Part shown: positions 1 through 6,006 of the stretch, one piece after another
How positions within the stretch are numbered: position 1 is the stretch's first letter
How the letters are laid out: every line of letters begins with the position of its first letter
Assembly: GCA_002491195.1 (NCBI GenBank)
Contig: DKVL01000050.1
Location: forward strand, 1-15,495
DNA: 15,495 nt
From: Lachnospiraceae bacterium UBA7179
Lineage (GTDB): Bacteria > Bacillota > Clostridia > Lachnospirales > Lachnospiraceae
Direction of reading: 5' to 3'
The notes under the pieces: generated by a model
What the model was told of the DNA's origin: nothing
The model's input: the letters and a program-made list of their open reading frames with translations, nothing else
The model's database searches: none
Translations under genes and position numbers: made by a program

Positions 1-1
1 T

Positions 2-466
2 ACGGAGATTGTATACAATGAGTTCATCCAGGCAATGCTAACCAACGATGTCGACTATATGAACGAGTTTATGAATGATATTGCCCTTGCAAGCTTTTCG
101 AACTTTGATGTGGCAAAGAGCGCGTCATCGAAAGACGCACCCGAGCGTTTTTATCATGGATTTGTGCTGGGACTGATCGTCGTCCTGTCAGGGAGATACG
201 TGATTTCATCAAACAGGGAAAGCGGGTTTGGACGCTATGACATCATGGTAAAACCCACAGATAAAGAGAAGGATTACGCATATATCATAGAATTTAAAGT
301 ACACAGGCCAGGGAAAGAGAAAGATTTGAAAGAAACGCTTGCAAATGCCCATAAGCAGATTGAGGAGAGGAGGTATGAGACTGCGCTCATCGCAGAAGGT
401 TTTGCGCCAGAGCGGATCAGAAAGTATGGATTTGTATTTCAGGGAAAGGAATGCCTGATCGGGTAG
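2..466 (+). CDS. AAA-ATPase-like / DUF1703 PD-(D/E)XK protein, 3' end only
   Basis: The reading frame is already open at the left edge, so only the last 154 residues are visible; the first ATG in the window (35) is internal. The fragment fits the C-terminal nuclease-like module of the widespread AAA-ATPase-like/DUF1703 family. It has a helix with ERFYHGFVLGL, then a GFGRYDIMV strand, then YIIEFKV. The Asp of RYD and the Glu and Lys of EFK match the PD-(D/E)XK catalytic pattern. The end, ETALIAEGFAPERIRKYGFVFQGKECLIG, is also typical of the family. The N-terminal ATPase half lies outside the window. Such genes occur in many copies in gut Clostridia and their role is not settled; toxin-like or mobile-element-linked nuclease roles have been proposed. 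Family call confident, function unknown. Confidence 0.85.
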   Translation, partial: TEIVYNEFIQAMLTNDVDYMNEFMNDIALASFSNFDVAKSASSKDAPERFYHGFVLGLIVVLSGRYVISSNRESGFGRYDIMVKPTDKEKDYAYIIEFKVHRPGKEKDLKETLANAHKQIEERRYETALIAEGFAPERIRKYGFVFQGKECLIG

Positions 467-699
467 AGAAAACAAAGAAAACTGGTGGTTTCGATCGTAT
501 TCAGTTGAAGCCATCGGTTTCTTTATGTCATACTGTGTCAACAGTAACACTGTTTACGCTGGCTTCATAAAGGCAATGGGCAAAATTATGGGATTGAACT
601 GTCAACAGTAACATCGTTCATACAGGCACCCGTGCGACAAGTAAGAGATTCAGGATAGAAATAAATTGTTTTAATTGTGTATATTTTTACAAAAACTTC

Positions 700-727
700 T
701 AATATTTACATAATAGTTTGCCGATAA
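700..727 (+). promoter_or_regulatory. Sigma-28-type promoter motif, upstream copy
   Basis: TAAT at 700-703, then 16 bases, then GCCGATAA at 720-727. The -10 octamer matches the motility sigma factor (SigD/FliA) consensus of Firmicutes; the -35 has one mismatch. It lies about 310 bases upstream of the flagellin start, so it would be a distal second promoter. Weaker than the copy at 867-893. Confidence 0.5.
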
Positions 728-837
728 ATAAAATATAGTAAACCTATATCATGCAGTTTTATTCGGCCATGAACTGTGTGACTATCTGTTAGGTTGATCA
801 AGCAGATGGAAAATGCCGTAATTGTGCGGTAAAACGA

Positions 838-875
838 GAAAATTTAGAAAATTTCCAAAGGAAATCTAAATTTTC
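838..875. promoter_or_regulatory. Inverted repeat overlapping the flagellin -35 box
   Basis: Arms GAAAATTTAGA (838-848) and TCTAAATTTTC (865-875) are perfectly complementary. They continue inward as TTTCC/GGAAA around an AAA loop. The -35 TAAA (867-870) of the proximal sigma-28 motif lies inside the right arm. It could be an operator for a dimeric regulator, or a hairpin in transcripts from the distal promoter at 700-727. There is no T-run that would make it a good terminator. Confidence 0.45.
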
Positions 876-893
876 AGAAAATAAGGCCGATAT
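867..893 (+). promoter_or_regulatory. Sigma-28 (SigD-type) promoter of flagellin
   Basis: TAAA (867-870), a 15-base spacer, and GCCGATAT (886-893). This matches the SigD/FliA consensus known from Bacillus and Clostridia at every position. Transcription should start near 900, giving a leader of about 135 nt before the flagellin ATG at 1035. Confidence 0.8.
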
Positions 894-1000
894 ATATACT
901 GTAAACGGAGTTACAGAAAATATTAACGATAACAAAACTGATTGATTCAAGGGGAATGATCAAAGTATAAAATAAAATTATGGGAAAGTTGCTTGGTGAA

Positions 1001-1028
1001 AGGGATGTCCTGGGCTGCTAAAGGAGGA
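1001..1028 (+). promoter_or_regulatory. Candidate CsrA site plus Shine-Dalgarno in flagellin leader
   Basis: AGGGATGT at 1001-1008 matches the CsrA core ARGGAUGU. A second GGA lies in the ribosome-binding site AAGGAGGA (1021-1028), about 20 nt downstream, a spacing a CsrA dimer could bridge. TCCT (1008-1011) can pair either back with the AGG at 1001 or forward with the AGGA of the Shine-Dalgarno, so two exclusive folds are possible. CsrA repression of flagellin translation is established for Bacillus subtilis hag; applying it here is inference. Confidence 0.45.
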
Positions 1029-1034
1029 GAATTT

Positions 1035-2717
1035 ATGGTAGTACAGCACAATCTTAAAGCGATGAACGCGAACAGAATGTTGAACATCAATACGAATGCA
1101 TCAGCGCGTTCTACAGAGAAACTTTCAAGCGGCTATCGCGTAAACAGGGCGGCAGACGACGCGGCAGGACTTGCGATCTCAGAGAAGATGAGAAAACAGA
1201 TCCGTGGTCTCACACAGGGTTCCCGCAACGCGGAGGATGGTATTTCCTGCGTGCAGACAGCAGAGGGCGCACTTGCGGAAGTACAGGATATGTTACAGAG
1301 AATGAATGAGCTCTGCGTACAGGCTGCAAACGGCACACAGTCAATCACGGATCGCCAGTATATCCAAGACGAGATCGACCAGCTTGTGACAGAGATGGAC
1401 AGAATCGCAGAGACGACCAAGTTCAACGAGACCTATCTCCTGAAGGGAGACAAGACACAGCCGGAGAATTTGGTGCATACATACAATTATATCAAGGGTG
1501 ACGAGATTGACCGGACAGGGCTGTCAAAGGTGACTAATACTTCACTTTATCCGGTAAAAGTAAATTATAACGGAACAGACAATGTTTATGCGGTCAAGGC
1601 AGCCAGCATCAGCAATGCAAAGGTTACACAGCCTTTATCAGCGGATCTGATTTCAAAAGGTTCCGATTTTACAAAGTACTGTGCAGAGGGTACAACTGTT
1701 GGTGCTAGTTCTTCAATCACAAACTTGACGCTTAGTGGTGAGTATGCAATCTTTAGGAATACACAATTGAAGTCAGCTGATCTCAAAATGAGTGGAAATA
1801 ATCTGATTTGTGCAGATGAAAAAACGGATGCATATATTTACGATACGAGGACACAGAATATCATTCATGTAAAGGCGAAAGAGGACTTATCAGAGTATGT
1901 TAAAGAAATCAGCGGACCCAATGCGACTACAAAAGAGTATGCGATGGAGGATCGTTATAGATTAGTTTACAATGCAAACAAAGCAGCAACAGCAGTTGAT
2001 CAAAAATCTTTAGGAGCGCCAACGAATCCTAAGGAAATAGTGCCGAAAGATATTATTGGCGCAGTTGCCGAGAACAGGCTTTACGATAAAGATGGTAAGG
2101 AAGTGTTCGGCATGGCATTGTACAAATACTTTAATGAGAATGGGGATTACCAAGGAGGTCTGTTTGCAGATAAGGATGCTACAGCTAAGATGGAGATTGT
2201 TGCAACAAAGCCTGACACTGCAGCCACGGATCCCAAAACTGCATCACTGTATTATGGCAATTTTATCAGCAACCTGAGCGAAAAGGTAGTAGCACCATTG
2301 ACATTCAACGTACATGCGGGTTCTGATTCCGACCTTACCAACAGGATTTCCGCAACCATTGACACCATGACAGCGGCGGGGCTTGGCATAAACAAGTTAA
2401 AGAGCACATCCATTGGTATCGTAGACCCGACAGGTGACAATGCGCGAGAGGCGATCGATGTTGTCGGCGAGGCATTAAAGATTGTGTCCACGCAGCGCTC
2501 TATCCTCGGTGCAGTTCAGAACCGCTTAGAGCACACGATTTCCAACCTGGATAACGTTGTAGAGAACACCACGGCAGCAGAGTCAGCAATCCGCGACACA
2601 GATATGGCAGAGGAGATGGTGAAGTTCTCCAACAACCAGGTGCTTATGCAGGCAGGTCAGTCCATCCTTGCACAGGCAAACCAGGCAAATCAGGGTGTAC
2701 TTTCACTCCTGCAGTAG
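1035..2717 (+). CDS. fliC/hag: Flagellin, major filament subunit
   Basis: A 560-residue flagellin, the exported subunit that polymerises into the flagellar filament. The start at 1035 is chosen because AAGGAGGA sits 6-7 bases upstream and MVVQHNLKAMNANR is the classic flagellin N-terminus; an in-frame GTG at 993 would add 14 foreign residues. The conserved N-terminal D0/D1 domain covers about residues 3-140 (LSSGYRVNRAADDAAGLAISE at 30-50) and the C-terminal D1/D0 domain about 470-560, ending VLSLLQ. The roughly 300 residues between are a variable surface domain, with codon use that looks more AT-rich. The TLR5-contact segment reads QRMNELCVQAANGT; Arg89, Glu92 and Leu93 are kept. Cysteines occur at 72 and 94 and twice in the variable domain, unusual for a flagellin. 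It lies behind a sigma-28 promoter and before its own terminator, so it is probably monocistronic. Confidence 0.96.
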   Translation: MVVQHNLKAMNANRMLNINTNASARSTEKLSSGYRVNRAADDAAGLAISEKMRKQIRGLTQGSRNAEDGISCVQTAEGALAEVQDMLQRMNELCVQAANGTQSITDRQYIQDEIDQLVTEMDRIAETTKFNETYLLKGDKTQPENLVHTYNYIKGDEIDRTGLSKVTNTSLYPVKVNYNGTDNVYAVKAASISNAKVTQPLSADLISKGSDFTKYCAEGTTVGASSSITNLTLSGEYAIFRNTQLKSADLKMSGNNLICADEKTDAYIYDTRTQNIIHVKAKEDLSEYVKEISGPNATTKEYAMEDRYRLVYNANKAATAVDQKSLGAPTNPKEIVPKDIIGAVAENRLYDKDGKEVFGMALYKYFNENGDYQGGLFADKDATAKMEIVATKPDTAATDPKTASLYYGNFISNLSEKVVAPLTFNVHAGSDSDLTNRISATIDTMTAAGLGINKLKSTSIGIVDPTGDNAREAIDVVGEALKIVSTQRSILGAVQNRLEHTISNLDNVVENTTAAESAIRDTDMAEEMVKFSNNQVLMQAGQSILAQANQANQGVLSLLQ

Positions 2718-2766
2718 TATTGCATGCAGTAAATTTAGCGTTCACTCTAACCAACCTAATATACAG

Positions 2767-2800
2767 AAAAGACCGCCCGGATTTTCCGGCGGTCTTTTCC
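2767..2800 (+). terminator. Rho-independent terminator of flagellin
   Basis: Arms AAAAGACCGCC (2767-2777) and GGCGGTCTTTT (2788-2798) are complementary over 11 bp, GC-rich at the core, with inner GG/CC pairs around a bulged C. The U-run follows directly. The A-run on the left arm means it could also terminate transcription arriving from the right. Confidence 0.9.
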
Positions 2801-2869
2801 TATTAAGGCATTTTTCAAACGCGCTGTGGTACTACAGTCCTCTGCGTTACATGCATTTCCAGCTGGCGG

Positions 2870-3205
2870 CTATTCTTTTGCCAGCGCTGTAACATCAGAT
2901 ACAGAGAGTCCTGTAAGTTTTGAGACAGTATCTTTAGGAAGGTTTTCTGCCAGCATATCCAATTCCTCCTTTTGTTCCGAATTGATGAATTTAGCCCATA
3001 ATTCCAAGGCATCGCAGTTCTGTGTCAGTTCGTTTGAAAGCTTGGGGAGTTCTATGACATGAAATTCCATCTTATCAGTATAGATGAAATTTTTTGTGTC
3101 CTCCCGGATATGGAAAGCGAAGTGAAACGCGGGCTCTTTGTCGATATTCCATGCAAATTCAAGTGATTCTGGAACGAAGAGAACAGTAACCCGTTCTGTG
3201 AATTT
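2870..3205 (-). pseudogene. Truncated Rpn-family (PD-(D/E)XK transposase-like) fragment
   Basis: Read on the minus strand from just after a TAA at 3208-3206, 111 codons are open with no plausible start before the internal Met at 3070. The text FHFAFHIREDTK, then FIYTDKMEFHVIELPKL, is a hallmark of the Rpn recombination-promoting nuclease/putative transposase family (PDDEXK_2), just after its catalytic domain. The family's N-terminal nuclease half is absent, and I could not find it in other frames up to 3400. The C-terminal tail (SVSDVTALAKE) resembles the end of full-length members. No Shine-Dalgarno is visible. It is best read as a decayed remnant left beside the flagellin gene. Confidence 0.75.
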
Positions 3206-3390
3206 TTAAAAATTGATTCAAATTACACTTGTCCCGCTGTCTGCAAAGTGATACAATAATAACGCGGAGCGTCAGATCCGGGGCAACAGGAAAAAGAACA
3301 GTCTGTACAAAAGATAAAACTGTTCTGGTTAGGATACTCCGCAATCTGGGTTCTATAAAAATGAACATTTTATAAATTTGGGAAAATGCA

Positions 3391-3419
3391 TTGACTAAAT
3401 TGGAAAATAGTGTTAAACT
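3391..3419 (+). promoter_or_regulatory. Sigma-A promoter with no ORF downstream
   Basis: TTGACT (3391-3396), a 17-base spacer, TAAACT (3414-3419). Transcription should start around 3425-3427. No plus-strand ORF of credible size follows before the hairpin at 3480-3525 and the convergent gene at 3550, so its product is probably a non-coding RNA. Confidence 0.65.
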
Positions 3420-3425
3420 ATAGAA

Positions 3426-3529
3426 GTACGTTTAATGGACAAAACCATAAGTGTACACAGCTCACTCTAACTATTTAATAATATAAGCGTGCAGGAGCAG
3501 TTGATCTCTTCTGTACGCTTATATTATTT
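3426..3529 (+). ncRNA. Candidate small RNA, about 100 nt
   Basis: A good sigma-A promoter (3391-3419) points at 3426. A 5' stem-loop begins there: GTAC at 3426-3429 pairs with GTAC at 3453-3456, and pairing continues inward to ATGG/CCAT around an ACAAAA loop, with a bulged A and two G-U pairs. A single-stranded stretch follows with TCACTCTAAC (3462-3471). A 15-bp hairpin (3480-3494 with 3511-3525) then acts as a probable terminator. No coding frame fits. The unit looks like a free-standing structured RNA. No known Rfam family is recognised. Confidence 0.45.
3480..3529. terminator. Probable bidirectional terminator hairpin
   Basis: AATATAAGCGTGCAG (3480-3494) pairs with CTGTACGCTTATATT (3511-3525) over 15 bp with one G-U-type position; the loop is 16 bases. 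It lies between the candidate small RNA (plus) and the convergent FlgN-like gene (minus, stop at 3550) and could serve both. The trailing T-rich stretches are short on both strands, so efficiency is uncertain. Confidence 0.6.
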
Positions 3530-3549
3530 CTTCGCAGTTCTTTACCATG

Positions 3550-4026
3550 TTATTCGCATTTTTTCTCGGGCAGCAGCATAAAAATCTGTTTCTGTGATTC
3601 CGGGACTTCACCGAGCGCTTTGTCCAGTTCCAGTGATTCCTTGTAATCATTGAGACGGTTGATGATATCCGGGTTATTAAGATCTTCCTTGTTGATGACC
3701 TGGCGGATATAATAGTAGACCAGCAGCTGCAGGTCATTTAAGTGGAGATACATTTGGTGGTGGTCAATCTCCTGGCAGAGCGCGCGGAGGCCGTCAAGCT
3801 GATCGTGGATGGGTTCGATGGCAATGGAGATCTGATCCATTGTGACAATCAGGCGTTCCTTGTATTCTGTGACACGACAGACCTCTTCGACACTGGGGCG
3901 ATTGATCCTGGAGAGACGCTCGAGCTCCCTGTCGCACTGTTCTACACCTTCCAATAATTTGAATATTTTATTATATGCATTACACAATGTCTGTAACAGT
4001 TTCTCATATTTCTGACGATACTCCAT
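3550..4026 (-). CDS. Coiled-coil protein, FlgN/FliT-like flagellar chaperone candidate
   Basis: A 158-residue, soluble, almost wholly helical protein with no signal peptide or membrane segment. The start is well supported by AGAGGAGG about 7 bases upstream on the minus strand. Residues 1-40 and about 45-85 have heptad-like hydrophobic spacing, with EYKERLIVTMDQI resembling the FlgN pattern of a charged helix following a linker. Size and helicity suit the flagellar export chaperones FlgN or FliT, but no diagnostic motif allows a firm call. Support from context: it neighbours flagellin and has a sigma-28-like promoter at 4340-4314. A 159-bp palindromic element lies between that promoter and the start codon. 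Alternative: a flagellum-associated protein of unknown function. Confidence 0.5.
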   Translation of the reverse strand: MEYRQKYEKLLQTLCNAYNKIFKLLEGVEQCDRELERLSRINRPSVEEVCRVTEYKERLIVTMDQISIAIEPIHDQLDGLRALCQEIDHHQMYLHLNDLQLLVYYYIRQVINKEDLNNPDIINRLNDYKESLELDKALGEVPESQKQIFMLLPEKKCE

Positions 4027-4067
4027 ACGAATCCTCCTCTGATACGATATGAATCATTCCTGTTTTA

Positions 4068-4226
4068 AGGAACTGTAAAGAAATAACTTAACAATCTTGC
4101 TTGTCTATGTCTCCGATTACGCAGGTCAAAAAGCCTCGACATAGCCCACTATGCCTGCGTTTTTTGACCTACGTCCTCGAAGACATATCCTGCGCAATAT
4201 TGTCATGCTATTTCTTTACAGTTCCT
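4068..4226 (-). repeat. 159-bp palindromic repeat element, copy A
   Basis: The terminal inverted repeats are AGGAACTGTAAAGAAATA at the left and its complement at the right, with only small differences beyond. The whole element can fold as a long hairpin. The inner stem pairs AGGTCAAAAA (4123-4132) with TTTTTGACCT (4161-4170), and the apex is CATAG-CCCA-CTATG (4140-4152). Read on the minus strand it aligns with copy B (5738-5896) along its full, identical length. The organisation resembles a MITE or another non-autonomous palindromic element. No ORF is present. Confidence 0.85.
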
Positions 4227-4313
4227 AATTGAATTTCATAAAGAATGAACATATATCTTGAATAGTTTCTATAACGTGTTAAAAAATATTTACATAATCA
4301 GACTACATAAATT

Positions 4314-4340
4314 ATATCGTCAGAATATTCTGAAAACTTA
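4314..4340 (-). promoter_or_regulatory. Sigma-28-like promoter for the FlgN-like gene
   Basis: On the minus strand: TAAG (4340-4337), 15 bases, GACGATAT (4321-4314). Each box differs from the SigD consensus TAAA / GCCGATAT by one base. It lies 288 bases upstream of the ATG at 4026, about 129 without element A. Confidence 0.45.
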
Positions 4341-4401
4341 ACCCTCTATACAGGATTATTCCCGCAAAAAAACGGATATCCACCGGAAAGATTCTGTTAT
4401 T

Positions 4402-5706
4402 TCATGAAAGCGGACAGTTCTGGATACCGCGCATCTCGGCCACTCTGCGAAATACCATAGGCTGCATGGCATACAGAAACAACTGCAGGCTTGGCTCATA
4501 GTTTTTGATGAGATCCAGGTCCTCGCGGGTGGCAAGCATACGGTAGTTTTTGTCGATATAGACCACGTTTTCGCTGAAATCAAGTGAAAAGTTAAAGTCT
4601 CTGATGCTGAGGATCGAGTCACAGCGGACAATGGTGACTGCGGCTGGTGCTGGCAGCTGCATAAACATAATGTCAGGGTTGATCTGACGGATCACCTGCT
4701 CCAGAAAAGGATCGTCGTCTTCCATATAGACGGATTCCTGTTCTTGAAAAAAACTGACAAAGCCGAGCCCGTTGTCGTCGTTTGGAAGGATGCGGTCATT
4801 GGCGGCCTGACCGCGCACGCCGCCCACCGCGTCGAGAAGTGCAGCGACGTCGGACTGCGCCATATTGTGCGCTTGTCCCATTCTGTGCAGATAAAAAGCT
4901 TCAAAGACAGAGCGCAGCAGCACGATGCTCATTTTGTTGCAGGCTTCCGTTTTTGTGTATTTCATGAAGAAGTTCATGCAGTTTCGCGTCATATAGTAAT
5001 TGACTTTTGTGTTGTCGCAGCGATGCATAGGGTTGGCGGCATGGTAAAGATGGGCGGCGCCGAGCGCCACGACTTCAAAACCTGCCTGCTTGATACAGTA
5101 TCCCCACTCGGTATCGTCCCAGTAGAGAAAGTTTTCGGTGGGCAGCAGTCCTACTCTGCGGATCGCATCAGCGCGTACCATCATACAACAGCTGCTGATG
5201 GCATCGCAATATACGATGTTTGGAATCAGTTCACTGTCCGGCGTGTCGGCATAGAGCATGGAAGCGCGGCAGTGTTTGAAGTCTACAGAGATACCGAACT
5301 GCTGTATGTAATGCGGCATATGTTTATGATATACTTTGCCGCCTGCGAGACCAGCCGAGGGAGTTGATGCCATATAGTCCAGCATCACCTTCAGCGCGTC
5401 GGGATCAACAGTGATTTCCTCACCGAGACAACAGATGTATGTGTAACCTTCCTGCAACGCCTGCTGAATTCCCAGATTGAGTCCGCCGCAGCTGCCGAGA
5501 TCGACATCGGAACGCGTGAATGTGATCTGCTCCCTATATGCCCCGGTGATCACAGTTTCCGAGTCATCATCGGAAGCATTGTCAACCACAAAGATTTTTA
5601 CGCTGCTGTCCAGATTGGAGGCGAGGACAGAGGCGATGCAGTCCACGGTGCTTTTTCCTTTATTGTAATTGCAGATCACGACGGCAAGTTTTTCCTGATT
5701 TTTCAT
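4402..5706 (-). CDS. Family 2 glycosyltransferase, rhamnosyltransferase-like
   Basis: A 434-residue cytosolic protein. Residues 6-230 form a GT-A fold of glycosyltransferase family 2: AVVICNYNKG (8-17), the nucleotide-binding VVDNASDD (40-47), DLGSCGGLNLG (69-79), LGEEI (94-98) where family members have the metal-binding LNND-type motif, and WDDTEW (196-201), matching the acceptor-side DDxEW motif of rhamnosyltransferase-like members. YYMTRNCMNFF (237-247) also fits that group. The last 190 residues are not recognised. They are acidic around MEDDDPF and contain strand-like segments with VVYIDKN. Probable role: transfer of a sugar from a nucleotide donor to a surface or flagellar glycan; substrate unknown. 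The start is the first Met; the Shine-Dalgarno is weak (GGTATGGGAT). The gene diverges from the operon at 6042, and element B lies 31 bases upstream. Confidence 0.85.
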   Translation of the reverse strand: MKNQEKLAVVICNYNKGKSTVDCIASVLASNLDSSVKIFVVDNASDDDSETVITGAYREQITFTRSDVDLGSCGGLNLGIQQALQEGYTYICCLGEEITVDPDALKVMLDYMASTPSAGLAGGKVYHKHMPHYIQQFGISVDFKHCRASMLYADTPDSELIPNIVYCDAISSCCMMVRADAIRRVGLLPTENFLYWDDTEWGYCIKQAGFEVVALGAAHLYHAANPMHRCDNTKVNYYMTRNCMNFFMKYTKTEACNKMSIVLLRSVFEAFYLHRMGQAHNMAQSDVAALLDAVGGVRGQAANDRILPNDDNGLGFVSFFQEQESVYMEDDDPFLEQVIRQINPDIMFMQLPAPAAVTIVRCDSILSIRDFNFSLDFSENVVYIDKNYRMLATREDLDLIKNYEPSLQLFLYAMQPMVFRRVAEMRGIQNCPLS

Positions 5707-5737
5707 TGCGATATCCCATACCTTTCGAAAAGTAATT

Positions 5738-5896
5738 AGGAATTGCAGGAAAATAACTGATGCAGATTGCGCAGGATATTTCTTCGAGAGTGCCGCTCCA
5801 CAATCAGGCGCATAGCGGGCTATGTAACTGATTGCGGAGTGGTGCTATCGGAGAAATAGACAAGCAAGATGTGTCAGTTATTTTTCTACAGTTCCT
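5738..5896 (+). repeat. 159-bp palindromic repeat element, copy B
   Basis: The 23-bp terminal inverted repeats run from 5738-5760 and 5874-5896, agreeing at about 20 positions and ending in the same AGGAA...TTCCT tips as copy A. The inner stem pairs CAATCAG (5801-5807) with CTGATTG (5828-5834) and extends outward over about 11 more positions with G-U pairs and one mismatch. Shared with copy A are ATTGCGCAGGATAT (5766-5779), the apex GCATAG-CGGG-CTATG, and ATAGACAAGCAAGAT (5856-5870). The stem arms have no similarity to those of copy A. Confidence 0.85.
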
Positions 5897-5903
5897 TACT
5901 ACT

Positions 5904-5926
5904 ATTGTATCACGAAATGGCTTTTG
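5904..5926 (-). promoter_or_regulatory. Candidate promoter of the minus-strand glycosyltransferase
   Basis: On the minus strand a good -10 box, TACAAT (5909-5904), is preceded by a weak -35 (TTCACA at 15 or TATTCA at 17 bases). Transcription would start near 5897, the outer edge of element B, so the mRNA leader would open with the whole element. Confidence 0.4.
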
Positions 5927-5977
5927 TGAATATAGGATTAACAAATATTAAATTCCTGATTTTTTATAAAGAAACAG

Positions 5978-6006
5978 TTGAGAATTGATGTAAAGTTCGT
6001 TACAAT
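5978..6006 (+). promoter_or_regulatory. Sigma-A promoter of the glycosyltransferase-glf operon
   Basis: TTGAGA (5978-5983), 17 bases, TACAAT (6001-6006). It gives a short leader of about 30 nt before the start codon at 6042. Confidence 0.7.

Larger units (their letters stand above)
467..1034. other. Non-coding region upstream of flagellin
   Basis: No gene is supported in these 568 bases. The left part (536-613) holds a direct repeat, TGTCAACAGTAACA, at 536-549 and 600-613. The first copy lies in a small perfect hairpin, AACAGT-AAC-ACTGTT (540-554). The right part is very AT-rich and holds two sigma-28-type promoter motifs, a hairpin that overlaps one of them, and a leader of about 135 nt with a candidate CsrA site. 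No clear terminator for the upstream DUF1703 gene was seen. Confidence 0.7.
4027..4401. other. Intergenic region with element A and a sigma-28-like promoter
   Basis: No gene is seen. The region holds 159-bp palindromic element A (4068-4226) and an AT-rich segment with the sigma-28-like promoter (4314-4340) reading toward the FlgN-like gene. No convincing terminator was found for the glycosyltransferase that ends at 4402; the T-run at 4365-4371 on the minus strand follows only a weak stem. Confidence 0.6.

Noticed and set aside
894..1034. A cyclic-di-GMP (GEMM) riboswitch in the flagellin leader
   Set aside because: Neither the conserved core motifs nor the two-stem layout could be found.
3159..3368. 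A 69-codon minus-strand ORF upstream of the Rpn fragment
   Set aside because: It does not read as the missing Rpn N-terminal half and has no Shine-Dalgarno.
701..4298. AATATTTACATAAT repeated upstream of flagellin (701-714) and of the FlgN-like gene (4285-4298)
   Set aside because: It is AT-only apart from one C, its orientation relative to the genes differs, and it overlaps only one promoter; chance is likely.
4744..5367. A 207-codon plus-strand ORF opposite the minus-strand glycosyltransferase
   Set aside because: It is antisense to a clear GT-A protein, has no ribosome site and shows no recognisable domain.
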